A stretch of 64,000 bases of DNA from G965247475 sp965247475 (GCA_965247475.1 OZ252016.1:2356001-2420000), one strand, 5' to 3'. Counted from the first letter of the stretch, positions 25,553-34,972 are shown. Made by a program: numbers and translations. Notes: generated from the sequence alone by a model not told the origin.

Positions 25553-28216
25553 ATGTACGACGGCCGTCACGACGCGACGCCCGGCCAGCCGGGGCAGACC
25601 AGCCGACCGGACCTGTCCGACAATGCGCTCGCGGTCCTCGCGAAGCGCTACTTCCTGAAGGACCGCGTCGATCACCCGATCGAAGACGTGGATCAGTTCT
25701 TCGAGCGCGTGACCCGCGGCGTGGTGGAAATCGAGCGGACCCGCGGATGGGCGGTCGGGGCGGCCTACGAGCGCGTCTTCGACGACATGTACGGTCTGCT
25801 GCGCGGGCTGCGGTTCGTGCCCAACAGTCCCTGCCTGATGAACTCGGGGAAAGAGGGCGGCTACGCGCAGCTGGCGGCATGCTTCGTGCTGCCGATCGGC
25901 GACGATCTGCGCAGCATCAAGACCACCGACATGAACGCCGCGATCATTCACCAGAGCGGCGGCGGGACTGGATTCAACTTCTCGAAGATCCGCCCGCGGG
26001 GCGACTTCGTGCGCAGCTCCGGCGGCGTGGCCAGCGGGCCGATCAGCTTCATGTCGATGATCGATCACTCCTGCGGCGAGATAAAGCAGGGCGGCACTCG
26101 CCGCGGCGCCAACATGGGCATCCTCAACGTCGATCATCCGGACATCCTCGAGTTCATCCGCTGCAAGACCGACGACGGCAAGATCTCGAACTTCAATATC
26201 TCCGTCGGGATCACGGACGCGTTCATGCAGGCCGTCGAACGCGACGCCGAATACGACCTGATCAACCCGCGAACGGGCAAGGTTCACCGGGACACGCAGA
26301 CCAACGCGCCGGCGCGGCTGCCCGCGCGTGAGGTCTGGTCGAAGCTGGTCGAAGGCGCCTGGCTGAACGGCGAGCCGGGCATGATCTTCCTGGATCGACT
26401 GGCGCGCACGAACCCCACGCCACTGGTCGCGGAGCAGGACACGACGAATCCGTGCGGCGAGCAGCCGTTGCTCCCCTACGAAGCCTGCGTGCTGGGAAGC
26501 CTGAACCTCAACTGGCACATGACCGCGGATCGCGACGCGATCGACTGGGATGCCCTGCGGCGCGACGTCCATCTGGCGATCCGGTTCCTCGACAACATGG
26601 TCGAGGCGTCGAACTTCCCGCTGGAGGAGATCGACGAGATCGTGAAGCAAGGCAACCGTCGCATCGGGCTCGGCGTGATGGGCTGGGCCGATGTGCTGTT
26701 CGAGCTCGAGATCCCGTACGACAGCCCCGAGGCCGAGGACCTGGGCGGGAAGCTGATGCGGTTCATCAACGAGGAGGGCCGGCGGGCTTCCGAACGGCTG
26801 GCGCTGGAGCGCGAAGCGTTTCCGAACTGGGCCGGCTCGCTGTGGCACTCGCTGGGCCACGCGCCGCGGCGGAACGCGACCGTTACGACGATCGCGCCGA
26901 CCGGGACCATCAGCATGATCGCCGACGCTTCGAGCGGCATCGAGCCGCTGTTTGCGCTGATCTTCTGGAAGAACGTGATGCGCGACGGCGACGACAACGC
27001 GGCCACCACGCTGCGCTACGTGAATCCGATCTTCGAAGCCTACGCGCGGCGGCACGGGTTCTTCAGCGAGGCGCTGATCGACGCAATCGAGGCGAACCAC
27101 GGCAGCCTGGTCGTCACGTCCGATACGCCCACTGAGGCGCTGACGGCGCTGGGCGCCGTGCCCGACCAGGCGCGGCGCATCTTCCGAACGGCGCACGACG
27201 TGTCGCCCGAGTGGCACATTCGAGTCCAGGCCGCCTTCCAGGCCCACACCGAGAACGCGGTCTCGAAGACGATCAACTTCCCGCACGAGGCCAGGCGGGA
27301 GGACGTCGAGCAGGGCTATCGCCAGGCCTTCGAGCTGGGGTGCAAGGGCGTCACGGTGTACCGGGACGGCAGCCGCGATCTACAGGTGCTCACCACCAGC
27401 GATACGGGCGACCAGACGCGCAAGGACGCCGCGACCGACTCCGCTCATGAGGCCCCCGCCCATGAGCCCGCACTGGCGGCGGCCGGGAACGGGCACGGCG
27501 GCGCCGGGCCGGTTGACGCCGGAACGAACGGACATTCGCGCTCCAACGGGAACGGCCGGGCGAATGTGCCCGCCGACCGCGACGCTCTGCCGGTGGCCGC
27601 CGCGATCGAGCGCGAGCGTCCGGACCAGATCCGGGGCACGACGACGCGGATTCGCACGGGTTGCGGTCCGCTGTTCGTGACGATCAACGACGACGAGCGC
27701 GGCCAGCCGTTTGAGACGTTCGCGGCATTGGGCAAAGCGGGCGGATGCGCCGCGGCGCAGACGGAGGCGATTGGGCGGCTGGCGTCACTCGCCCTTCGGT
27801 CCGGCGTTCCGGCCGGGCAGGTGTACGAGCACCTGCGCGGCATCACCTGTCACCGGCCGCACGGGTTTGGTCCGAACCGGGTGCTCTCCTGCGGCGACGG
27901 CATCGCGCAGGCCCTCGCGAGCCGGGTTGACGTGGCGCCCGGCGGGTTCGTGCCGATGGTGGACCTGCAGGGCGAGGGGACCTACGACCCGCCCGACGCC
28001 TCCGAGCCACGTGCCCGCAGCCCGCGACCGGTCGCGTCCGGCGGCTCGGGGATCAGCGAGTCGCCTGCGCCGACGGCCCGAGGCGACGCTTACCAGACGG
28101 CCGGCGCGAGCCAGCAGGGGTTCGTGGGAGCCTGTCCGGCGTGCGGCAGCAGCCAGCTCTCCTACTCGGAAGGCTGCGTGCAGTGCGTGTCATGCGGGCA
28201 TAGCGACTGCGGATAA
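25553..28216 (+). CDS. nrdJ: adenosylcobalamin-dependent ribonucleotide reductase (class II)
   Basis: This 887-residue reductase starts at ATG 25553 (GTG 25550 is an alternative). The barrel shows CFVLPIGDDL with a redox Cys, then QSGGGTGFNFSKIRP and GTRRGANMGIL. TNPCGEQPLLPYEACVLGSLNL carries the active-site radical Cys region, and APTGTISMIADASSGIEPLFAL follows. After about residue 600 comes a low-complexity linker of Gly/Asn/His. A TSCPD domain (RTGCGPLFVTINDD, GKAGGCAAAQTEAIGRL) and a C-terminal zinc-ribbon-like CPACGSS...CVQCVSCGHSDCG supply the reductive cysteines. It reduces ribonucleotides using B12, so it does not depend on oxygen. No cobalamin riboswitch is visible upstream. Confidence 0.95.
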   Translation: MYDGRHDATPGQPGQTSRPDLSDNALAVLAKRYFLKDRVDHPIEDVDQFFERVTRGVVEIERTRGWAVGAAYERVFDDMYGLLRGLRFVPNSPCLMNSGKEGGYAQLAACFVLPIGDDLRSIKTTDMNAAIIHQSGGGTGFNFSKIRPRGDFVRSSGGVASGPISFMSMIDHSCGEIKQGGTRRGANMGILNVDHPDILEFIRCKTDDGKISNFNISVGITDAFMQAVERDAEYDLINPRTGKVHRDTQTNAPARLPAREVWSKLVEGAWLNGEPGMIFLDRLARTNPTPLVAEQDTTNPCGEQPLLPYEACVLGSLNLNWHMTADRDAIDWDALRRDVHLAIRFLDNMVEASNFPLEEIDEIVKQGNRRIGLGVMGWADVLFELEIPYDSPEAEDLGGKLMRFINEEGRRASERLALEREAFPNWAGSLWHSLGHAPRRNATVTTIAPTGTISMIADASSGIEPLFALIFWKNVMRDGDDNAATTLRYVNPIFEAYARRHGFFSEALIDAIEANHGSLVVTSDTPTEALTALGAVPDQARRIFRTAHDVSPEWHIRVQAAFQAHTENAVSKTINFPHEARREDVEQGYRQAFELGCKGVTVYRDGSRDLQVLTTSDTGDQTRKDAATDSAHEAPAHEPALAAAGNGHGGAGPVDAGTNGHSRSNGNGRANVPADRDALPVAAAIERERPDQIRGTTTRIRTGCGPLFVTINDDERGQPFETFAALGKAGGCAAAQTEAIGRLASLALRSGVPAGQVYEHLRGITCHRPHGFGPNRVLSCGDGIAQALASRVDVAPGGFVPMVDLQGEGTYDPPDASEPRARSPRPVASGGSGISESPAPTARGDAYQTAGASQQGFVGACPACGSSQLSYSEGCVQCVSCGHSDCG

Positions 28217-28236
28217 CAACTACCGGCAGGGGTGCG

Positions 28237-28266
28237 CGAGGGCGCGGGTCATGACCCGCGCCCTCG
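28237..28266 (+). terminator. perfect 30-bp palindrome after nrdJ
   Basis: The two 15-base arms, CGAGGGCGCGGGTCA and its exact complement, meet without a spacer, 20 nt after the nrdJ stop. RNA would form a 13-bp GC-rich stem with a short loop, followed by only TTC. This is likely the nrdJ terminator, though such a perfect palindrome could also bind a dimeric protein. Confidence 0.6.
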
Positions 28267-28428
28267 TTCAGGCGCTCGTCGGGTTCGGGCCGGGCTGACG
28301 GCCGGGCGCCCCAAGCAGCGGCGCACCGTCATGCAGACGCACCGCGCCGAGCGGCTGAGAAACGAAGCCGCTGACTCGGTTGCCCGATGCCCAAGATGCA
28401 GCGACGGGTACACATGCAAAGCCTGTGA

Positions 28429-28448
28429 GGGCGGTTCGCGAACCGCCC
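28429..28448 (-). terminator. 20-bp perfect palindrome after the enolase-family gene
   Basis: GGGCGGTTCG/CGAACCGCCC lies 36 nt beyond the stop of the minus-strand gene at 28485. Together with 28237-28266 it separates the convergent genes, in a 268-bp gap with no gene that I can support. The motif looks like a dispersed intergenic hairpin rather than a unique terminator. Confidence 0.5.
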
Positions 28449-28484
28449 CTCCCTCGGATCGCCGCGAACGGGCGCCGGGTGGCG

Positions 28485-29627
28485 CTAGTGATCGGTGAAC
28501 GAGCCGTCCTTGCGGTGGAACCGAGTTGCCTGCCTGCGTTCGAATGGGTACTGGGCCGCCGCTTCCGGATCGAACGTCACCCCATGACCCGGCGCCTCGG
28601 GCGGATACGCGTAGCCCGCCTCGTACGGCACTTGCCGCGGAAAGACGTCGGTCAGGTACCCGGGCGGGTACGGCAGCTCCAGCACCCCGAGGTTCGGCGT
28701 CGCCAGCGCCAGCTGCAGGCTCGCCGCCGTGCAGACCGGGCCCAACGGGTTGTGCGGCGCCATCTCGATGAAGTGCGTCTCCGCCCACCCCGCGATCTTG
28801 CGCGCCTCCGTCAGGCCCCCCGCCAAACACACGTCCACCCGCAGATAGTCCGCCAGCTCCCGCTCGATCACTTCCCGAAACAGCCACTTGGTCGCGAATT
28901 GCTCCCCCACCGCCAGCGGCACCGCCGTCTGCCCCCGCAGCTCCCGCAGCAGGTCCGGGCTGTCCGATCGGATCGGGTCTTCCACGAAATACGGGTCGTA
29001 CGGCTCCAGCTGCCGGCACAGCCGCCGCGCCGCCGGCGGCGTCAGCCGCTGGTGCGCGTCGATCACGACATCAACGTCCGGCCCCACCGCTTCCCGCACC
29101 GCCGCGAACTCCTCGATCGCCCGGTTCACCGCCGGCGTCTGCTCGAACTCGTTTAGCCCCGTCTCCGACACGTGCATGCGGATGACCTGATCGCCGGCCG
29201 CGACCTTCGCCTTCGCGTCCGCCGCCAGGTCTTCCAGCCGCACCCCGAGCGGCTGATGCAGATGCCGGTAGGTCCGGACTTTGTCCCGAACCCGTCCGCC
29301 GAAGAGCCGGTACAGCGGCACCCCCAAGGCTTTCGCCTGCAGATCCCACAGCGCGATGTCGATCGCGCTCAGCGCGGCCGCAAATACGACGCCTCCGCGG
29401 AAGAACGTCCCCCGGTGCAGGTGTTGCCAGAAATGCTCGATCCGGCTGGCATCCTCCCCGATCAACTGGTCGCGAAAGTGCGCCACCGCCCCCGCTACCG
29501 CGAGCTCGCTGCTGGTGAGCCCCGCCTCGCCGACGCCGTCCAGGCCTTCGTCGGTGGTGATGTGCACGACCTGGAGGTTGCGGCGCTCGTAGGAGATCTC
29601 GTACGTGCGGACATCCTCAATGCGCAT
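28485..29627 (-). CDS. enolase superfamily sugar-acid dehydratase (mannonate dehydratase/RspA-like)
   Basis: This 380-residue mandelate racemase/muconate lactonizing enzyme-type protein starts MRIEDVRTYEI at ATG 29627 with GAGG upstream. The barrel has VVIDAHQRLTPPAARRL (Asp ligand and catalytic His), then YFVEDPIRSD (Glu-Asp) and VGEQFATKWLF (Glu). MAPHNPLGPVCTAASLQLA follows. The D-x-H-x-RLTP string is the pattern of D-mannonate dehydratase/RspA rather than the Lys-x-Lys type. It probably dehydrates a sugar acid. An Fe-type dehydrogenase gene lies 64 nt upstream on the same strand. Third codon positions favour G far more than in its neighbours, giving a C-rich plus strand. A paralogue lies at 43.5 kb. 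Confidence 0.87.
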   Translation of the reverse strand: MRIEDVRTYEISYERRNLQVVHITTDEGLDGVGEAGLTSSELAVAGAVAHFRDQLIGEDASRIEHFWQHLHRGTFFRGGVVFAAALSAIDIALWDLQAKALGVPLYRLFGGRVRDKVRTYRHLHQPLGVRLEDLAADAKAKVAAGDQVIRMHVSETGLNEFEQTPAVNRAIEEFAAVREAVGPDVDVVIDAHQRLTPPAARRLCRQLEPYDPYFVEDPIRSDSPDLLRELRGQTAVPLAVGEQFATKWLFREVIERELADYLRVDVCLAGGLTEARKIAGWAETHFIEMAPHNPLGPVCTAASLQLALATPNLGVLELPYPPGYLTDVFPRQVPYEAGYAYPPEAPGHGVTFDPEAAAQYPFERRQATRFHRKDGSFTDH

Positions 29628-29691
29628 GGGCAGCCTCGAAGCGTCGGGTCGATTGGCGGCAGGATACCGAGCGGCGCGCGGTCGCGAGCGG

Positions 29692-30732
29692 CTACGCCTC
29701 GATCGCCGCCAGCATGCGGTTGAAGCGCGCGTCGTCCAGCCTGTGGCGGTGAAACCAGTTTTGCTGAGGTTTGTTGCGGAACGCCGTCCAAGCCGGGAGC
29801 CGATCCAGCACAGTTCGCAATTCCTCATAGCTGCAGCCGATGTCCGCGGGCGTGTAACGGACGCGGCAGTCGTCAAGCCACTGCTTGGTCTCGGAGAACT
29901 TCCAGTCGTACACATAGTTGTTGATCAGGGTGCCCAGGGCGACGGCCTCGCCGTGGAGCAGCTCACGGTCGTGAACCCAGATGAACGCGTTGGTGAGCTC
30001 GTGGTCGATCCCGTGGCCGCCGGCGGCGTCCCGCGCGGGCAGGTCCCAGCGCTCGCGGTTGACCTCGGCGGAGATGCGGATCGCGATCTCGTTGGGGCGG
30101 CCGTCGGCATCCAGATCGCTGCTGTAGCGGGCCGCGCGGTCGCGGGTCCATTCGAGAATGTGGTCGGCGGCCGCCTGGTCCCACGGTTCCGATTCAAGGC
30201 CCTGGTCGATCCACCAGCGCCAGCCCGCGACCGGCGCCAGCTGGCACATGCACTCGCCCATGCCCATGTTGTTGAATCGTGGCTCGGCCGTGCGGATGAC
30301 GCCGTAGTCGAACAGCAGCAGCTCGGGCTCGACGGTCTCGGGGAAGCTCTGGCGCTTCTGACCGTCGATGACGCCCACGCCGGTCTGGAAGATCGCGCCG
30401 GTGGAGACGATCGTGGGAATCGCGACCATCGGCCGGCCCAGCCGGAGGGCGACGTAGCGTCCCATGTCCATCGCGTTGCCGCCGCCGATGGCGAGCACGT
30501 AGTCGGCGTCGGGGAGGCGGCCGACCATCTCGTCGAGATACGGCTGCCGCATGAACTGCTGGAACTCGACGTGCCGCGGTCGGGTCGGGAAGTGCCGCTT
30601 CACGGCGTCCCAGGCGTGCGGCGACGTGATCGCGACGTAGCTATCGAAGCGCGGGCCGTGCTCGGCGAGCAGATCCCACCCGTAGCGCGCGTCCCATTCT
30701 CGACAGTGTCGAACCACTGCGGTCTCCGTCAC
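29692..30732 (-). CDS. iron-containing alcohol dehydrogenase, glycerol-1-phosphate dehydrogenase-like
   Basis: From GTG 30732 the protein has 346 residues. The nucleotide site reads YVLAIGGGNAMDMGRYVALRLGRPMVAIPT, with the Gly triplet near residue 90, followed by STGAIFQTGVGV. Metal ligands are in GHGIDHELTNAF and ELLHGEAVALG. The overall order matches the Fe-ADH/glycerol-1-phosphate/3-dehydroquinate-synthase-like fold. It would reduce or oxidise a polyol or sugar phosphate with NAD(P). The enolase-family dehydratase follows on the same strand, so a two-step sugar pathway is a fair guess. The longer upstream frame lacks conserved sequence and overlaps the divergent SMP-30 gene. Confidence 0.82.
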   Translation of the reverse strand: MTETAVVRHCREWDARYGWDLLAEHGPRFDSYVAITSPHAWDAVKRHFPTRPRHVEFQQFMRQPYLDEMVGRLPDADYVLAIGGGNAMDMGRYVALRLGRPMVAIPTIVSTGAIFQTGVGVIDGQKRQSFPETVEPELLLFDYGVIRTAEPRFNNMGMGECMCQLAPVAGWRWWIDQGLESEPWDQAAADHILEWTRDRAARYSSDLDADGRPNEIAIRISAEVNRERWDLPARDAAGGHGIDHELTNAFIWVHDRELLHGEAVALGTLINNYVYDWKFSETKQWLDDCRVRYTPADIGCSYEELRTVLDRLPAWTAFRNKPQQNWFHRHRLDDARFNRMLAAIEA

Positions 30733-30838
30733 TCCCCCGCCCGAGCCCCGAGGTGAAGCATAGCCGGGGTCCCGCCCGACCGTGGGCGCGCTATGTTGAG
30801 CGCCGCGACGGCCACCCACCTGCTCGAAGGACCCGACC

Positions 30839-31678
30839 GTGACGCCCACCCCTACGACCTTCGCGGCCGGACTGCGCGCGCCCGAGGGACCGGCCTTCGA
30901 CCGCGACGGAAACCTGTTTGTCACAGAGATGGAGGGGCAGGTAGTCCAGCGCATCGCACCCGACGGGACGATGACGCCATTCGTGCGCACCGGCGGCATT
31001 CCGAACGGCCTGGCGTTTCACGAGAACGGCGATCTCTACGTGACCGAGGCGGGACTGGGCGCGGTGCTGCGGGTGCCGCCGGATGGTCGGCCCTATATGT
31101 TCGCCGACGAGGGGGATGAGCCGTTCCGCAACCCCAACGACCTGGTGTTCGACCTGGATGGCGGTCTCTATTTGACGGACCCGGTCAAGGACAGTACGGC
31201 CGCGGACGGTCGCGTCTACTACGTGACCCCGGACGGCGATGTGCGCCTCTTCACAGATGGACTTCGATTCCCGAACGGGCTCGCGCTCACGCCTGACGGG
31301 GAGCGGCTCAACGTGGGTGAGACGCGCACTGGCGGAATTCATGAGTTCGTACTCGATGGCCCGGGCCGCTTCTCGGACCGGCGCGTGCGGGCCCGCGTGA
31401 CGGAACCGACCGAGCGCGGCGGACCCGACGGCATGGCGTTCACGGAGGATGGCCTGCTGTATATCGCGCTCGCGCATCATGGCGCCATCCTCGTGCTCGA
31501 CGAAGACGACCGCGCGGCGGCGCGGCTGGACCCGGGCGGGTCGCTCCCAACCAATCTGGCGTTTGGCGGTCCGGACCGGCAGACGCTGTTCATCACTGAG
31601 GTGGAGACCGGCACGGTGCAGACGCTCGACACGCCGCACCGAGGGGCGGCGCTGTTCGGCGAGGGCGCATCAACTTAA
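30839..31678 (+). CDS. SMP-30/gluconolactonase-type hydrolase
   Basis: This 279-residue six-bladed beta-propeller starts at GTG 30839. Repeated blade motifs are GPAFDRDGNLFVTEM, GLAFHENGDLYVTEAG, NDLVFDLDGGLYLTDPV, FPNGLALTPDGERLNVGE and DGMAFTEDGLLYIAL. The acidic and Asn residues (PEGP, PND, PNG, PDG) are the divalent-metal ligands of SMP-30 lactonases. It likely opens sugar lactones to acids, fitting the dehydrogenase and sugar-acid dehydratase genes transcribed away from it. No signal peptide is seen, so it is cytoplasmic. Confidence 0.88.
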   Translation: MTPTPTTFAAGLRAPEGPAFDRDGNLFVTEMEGQVVQRIAPDGTMTPFVRTGGIPNGLAFHENGDLYVTEAGLGAVLRVPPDGRPYMFADEGDEPFRNPNDLVFDLDGGLYLTDPVKDSTAADGRVYYVTPDGDVRLFTDGLRFPNGLALTPDGERLNVGETRTGGIHEFVLDGPGRFSDRRVRARVTEPTERGGPDGMAFTEDGLLYIALAHHGAILVLDEDDRAAARLDPGGSLPTNLAFGGPDRQTLFITEVETGTVQTLDTPHRGAALFGEGAST

Positions 31679-31788
31679 GCGGGCACATGCGCGCGCGTTG
31701 CGTTCGGCCGACACGCGTTCGCGCGAACACGGCGGCAGGACCATACTGCTCGGCGCACGGCGCGATCAGCTGAACCTGGGCGACCACC

Positions 31789-32391
31789 GTGATGGACAGC
31801 GTCTCTGAGTACCCGTTCCTAGCCCGAATGGTCCGCGCCGCGCGCTTCGAGCGGGCCCTCTACCGAGAGGTGGCCCACGATCCGCGCCTGACGCGCGACG
31901 CCGTGCTCATCGTCCTGGCGGGCGCAGTGGCGTGGGGGATAGCGGCCGCGCTCGACACGTCGATCCAGGCTGAGCGTTCGTTCGGCGGCGGGGCGCTGCG
32001 CTTGATCCTGTCGCCTATTTTCGTCCTGCTCGGATGGAGCGCGTGGGCGTTCATTGCGTGGTTCGTTGGAACGCGCATGTTCGGGGCAACCACGCCCATG
32101 GGTGCGGTGGTGCGGGGGCTCGGGTTCGCACAAGCACCGACGGTGCTCTTTGTCCTTGGCTTTGTCCCGGTGCTCGGCGGGATCGTCCAGTTCGTGGTCG
32201 GCATCTGGGTCTTCGCCACGAGCTTCTTCGCGATCCGGGAAACCCTCGATCTGTCGACCGGTCAGACGCTGGCCACGCTCATCATCGGATTCGTGACCTA
32301 TGTGATCGTGATCGTGGTGATCCTTACGGTGGTGGTGGTCGGTGTTGCGGGGGCGGCCGTCGGCGGCGGGCTGCTGTTTGGCGCACTCTAG
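31789..32391 (+). CDS. Yip1-domain membrane protein
   Basis: This 200-residue protein has a soluble N-terminus ending in REVAHDPRLTRDAVLIVL. About five membrane segments follow (LSPIFVLLGWSAWAFIAWFVGTRMFG, VRGLGFAQAPTVLFVLGFVPVLGGIV, LATLIIGFVTYVIVIVVILTVVVV). The RGLGFAQAPTVLFVL region and layout are typical of bacterial Yip1 proteins, of unknown role. Start is GTG 31789, or ATG one codon later. It is followed 45 nt later by the nitroreductase gene. Confidence 0.8.
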   Translation: MMDSVSEYPFLARMVRAARFERALYREVAHDPRLTRDAVLIVLAGAVAWGIAAALDTSIQAERSFGGGALRLILSPIFVLLGWSAWAFIAWFVGTRMFGATTPMGAVVRGLGFAQAPTVLFVLGFVPVLGGIVQFVVGIWVFATSFFAIRETLDLSTGQTLATLIIGFVTYVIVIVVILTVVVVGVAGAAVGGGLLFGAL

Positions 32392-32436
32392 CCGGCCGGC
32401 TCTCCAGGTCCCGAGCCTCGCGGCCACCGTCATCAA

Positions 32437-33063
32437 TTGACTGTGTCCGAGGACCAGCCCGGCCCGGGCTACAAGCCCGCGCTCACTGAGCGGCCGCTGC
32501 TGGATGCGCTCCGTCGTCGTTGGAGCCCGCGCGCCCTGGACCCGACCAGGCGCGTCGACGACGAAACGATCCTGACGCTGCTGGAGGCCGCCCGCTGGGC
32601 GCCCTCGTCCCGCAACGAGCAGCCGTGGCGCTATCTGGTGTTCGATGGCAGCGACGCAAACGCGCGAGCCAACGCCGAGGCTTGCCTGTATCCCGGAAAC
32701 GCGTGGGCGAAGCGGGCGCCGCTGCTGATGCTCTCCGTCGCCAAGCGCACGCATTCAAACCTCGATCGCCGCAACCCGATGGCGCTGCATGACACCGGGA
32801 TGGCGGACCTGAGCGTGGTGCTCCAGGCGGTGAGCATAGGGCTGGTCGCGCACCAGATGCGCGGCTTCGACCGTGACAAGGCTCGCGAGCTGTTCGCGAT
32901 CCCGGACGATTTCAATCCGGTCGTGATGATCGCGGTGGGGTACTACGGGGACCCGGACGCGCTGGAGGACCCGAAGGCCCGCGACGACGAGGCCGCGCCA
33001 CGCGAGCGACGCCCGCTGTCCGAGATCGCGTTCGGCGGGACCTGGGGCAAGCCGTTCGCGTAG
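32437..33063 (+). CDS. nitroreductase family protein
   Basis: This 208-residue FMN-binding protein reads RRRWSPRALDPTRRVDDETILTLLEAARWAPSSRNEQPWRYLVF at the N-terminus. The RWSPR-type and APSSxNxQPWR motifs bind flavin. The end has VVMIAVGYYGDPDALED. Members reduce nitroaromatics, quinones or flavins with NAD(P)H. Start is TTG 32437 or GTG 32443. It is convergent with the PEP carboxykinase gene, 24 nt apart. Confidence 0.9.
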   Translation: MTVSEDQPGPGYKPALTERPLLDALRRRWSPRALDPTRRVDDETILTLLEAARWAPSSRNEQPWRYLVFDGSDANARANAEACLYPGNAWAKRAPLLMLSVAKRTHSNLDRRNPMALHDTGMADLSVVLQAVSIGLVAHQMRGFDRDKARELFAIPDDFNPVVMIAVGYYGDPDALEDPKARDDEAAPRERRPLSEIAFGGTWGKPFA

Positions 33064-33087
33064 GGAGTGGCGCGAGCGTGCCTAGGA

Positions 33088-34731
33088 CTAGCTGACAGCA
33101 GCCTTGGGCGCGGCGGCGCGGACCTCGGCGGACACGTCGCCGCCGTATTGCTGGAAGGCCTCGCGCATGAGGCCGGCAAGCGTGCCCGCCGCGGCGTCGT
33201 AGCGGTCGCCATCCGACCACGTATTCCGCGGTGTCAGCAGGTCCGCCGGTACGTCGGGCACGCTCGCCGGAATCGCCAGCCCAAAGACCGGGTCTTCCTC
33301 GAACGCCACGTCATCGAGGGCGCCGCTCAGCGCGGCTCGCACCATCGCGCGGGTGTGCGGGAGCTGGATGCGCTCGCTCTCGGTGGCCGACCCGCCCGAC
33401 CAGCCGGTGTTGATGAGCCACACCTGTGAGCCGTGCGCCGAGAGCTTCTCGCCCAGCATCTTCGCGTAGACGGTCGGCGGGAGCGGCAGAAAGGGCGCGC
33501 CGAAGCATGCGCTGAACGTGGCCTCGGGCTCGGTGACGCCCCGCTCGGTTCCGGCCACGCGGGCCGTATACCCGAGCAGGAAGTGGAACATCGCCTGCGC
33601 GGGCGTGAGGCGGGCGATCGGCGGCAGGACGCCGAATGCATCGGCGGTCAAGAACACGACGTTCGCGGGATGCCCACCGGCGCCCTCGAGCACCACGTTG
33701 TCCAGGTGGGTGATCGGATAGGCGCCGCGGGTGTTCTCGGTGATCTCCTCCGAGTCGAGGTCGATCCGACGCGTCTCCGGGTCGAGCGGGACGTTCTCGA
33801 GCACGGTCCCGAACCTTCGGGTGGTCTGGTAGATCTCGGGCTCGTTCTCGGCCGAGAGACGGATGGTCTTGGCATAGCAGCCGCCCTCGAAGTTGAACAC
33901 GCCGGTGTCGGTCCACCCGTGCTCGTCGTCGCCGATCAGCGGCCGCGTGGGGTCGGCGGACAAGGTGGTCTTGCCGGTCCCGGACAGGCCGAAGAACAGC
34001 GCGACATCCCCATCAGACCCGACATTGGCCGAGCAGTGCATCGGCAACACGCCCTGCCGCGGCAGCAGGTAGTTGAGGATCGTGAAGATGGACTTCTTCA
34101 TCTCGCCGGCGTAGGCGGTGCCGCCGATCAGCACCAGCTTGCGCGCGAAGCTGACGGCGATAACTGTCTCGGAATTGGTGCCGTCCAGCTCGGGATCGGC
34201 CTGAAACCCGGGCAGGTCGACGACGGTGAACTGCGGCGCGTGGCGCGCCAGCTCGTCGTCGGTGGCGCGGATGAATAGGTTGCGCGCAAACACACTGTGC
34301 CAGGCCAGCTCGGTGACGACGCGTATCGGCAGGCGATACCGAGCGTCGGCGCCGGCAAAGCAGTCCTGAACGTAGAGGTCGAGCCCCTGCGCGTAGGCGC
34401 GCATGCGGGCGAAGAGCGCGTCGAAGCGGTCGGGTTCGAGCGGCTGGTTGTTCGCTCCCCACCAGATCTCGTCGGCCAGGTCGGGGTACTTGACGACGAA
34501 CTTGTCCTTGGGTGAGCGGCCGGTGTGCTGGCCGGTGCCTACCACCAGCGGTCCGAGGTGGACGACGGTGGCCTCGTAGCCGCGCACCGCCTCCTCGTAG
34601 CAGGCGGCGGTGCTGAGGTTCCAGAGCACATCGCCAGTGTTCTGGAAGCCAAGCGTTTCGAGTCCGTGCTCGCTCCTACGTCCGTGTGACTCCACTTGCT
34701 GCCCGTCCGTTTCAGATAGCGGGCGGCGCAT
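33088..34731 (-). CDS. pckA: phosphoenolpyruvate carboxykinase (ATP)
   Basis: This 547-residue enzyme shows VVGTGQHTGRSPKDKFVVK near residue 65. FARKLVLIGGTAYAGEMKKSIFTILNYLLP holds the substrate loop. The kinase-1a P-loop GLSGTGKTTLS is near residue 245, kinase-2 LIGDDEHGW follows, then FNFEGGCYAKTI, and INTGWSGG lies near the end. These are the ATP-type markers. It converts oxaloacetate to PEP for gluconeogenesis, fitting growth on organic acids or amino acids. It is divergent from dnaE2, with about 270 bp between them that hold the SOS-like box. Confidence 0.96.
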   Translation of the reverse strand: MRRPLSETDGQQVESHGRRSEHGLETLGFQNTGDVLWNLSTAACYEEAVRGYEATVVHLGPLVVGTGQHTGRSPKDKFVVKYPDLADEIWWGANNQPLEPDRFDALFARMRAYAQGLDLYVQDCFAGADARYRLPIRVVTELAWHSVFARNLFIRATDDELARHAPQFTVVDLPGFQADPELDGTNSETVIAVSFARKLVLIGGTAYAGEMKKSIFTILNYLLPRQGVLPMHCSANVGSDGDVALFFGLSGTGKTTLSADPTRPLIGDDEHGWTDTGVFNFEGGCYAKTIRLSAENEPEIYQTTRRFGTVLENVPLDPETRRIDLDSEEITENTRGAYPITHLDNVVLEGAGGHPANVVFLTADAFGVLPPIARLTPAQAMFHFLLGYTARVAGTERGVTEPEATFSACFGAPFLPLPPTVYAKMLGEKLSAHGSQVWLINTGWSGGSATESERIQLPHTRAMVRAALSGALDDVAFEEDPVFGLAIPASVPDVPADLLTPRNTWSDGDRYDAAAGTLAGLMREAFQQYGGDVSAEVRAAAPKAAVS

Positions 34732-34949
34732 CGCGCACCCAGTACACGCCCATGGTAGCGAGTGGGATCACCCCTCCCCGGTCGGCGCCCGCCGGGCGGC
34801 ACTGCCGGAGTGTCCGTGGTGAAGTGGCTGTACAAGGGCCGCGCCGGCTACCACACGCTGATCCAGCTCATGAACGGTCACGGCAGCGTCTCCGCGGGCC
34901 GCGCGAGCGTTGGGGCGCGGCCGTCGGCTCGATTTGGATGTAACGGTCC

Positions 34950-34972
34950 GTTCGGTATTTGTTCGGTATACT
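34950..34972 (+). promoter_or_regulatory. SOS-like box plus -10 before dnaE2
   Basis: GTTC at 34950-34953 and GTTC at 34961-34964 are spaced by exactly 7 nt; each is followed by GGTAT. TATACT at 34967-34972 fits a -10, 26 nt before the ATG. The same block, with one difference over 26 positions, stands before imuA in the opposite direction. GTTC-N7-GTTC is the LexA box form described in Alphaproteobacteria. The remainder of the 34732-34998 gap holds no gene that I can support. Confidence 0.75.
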
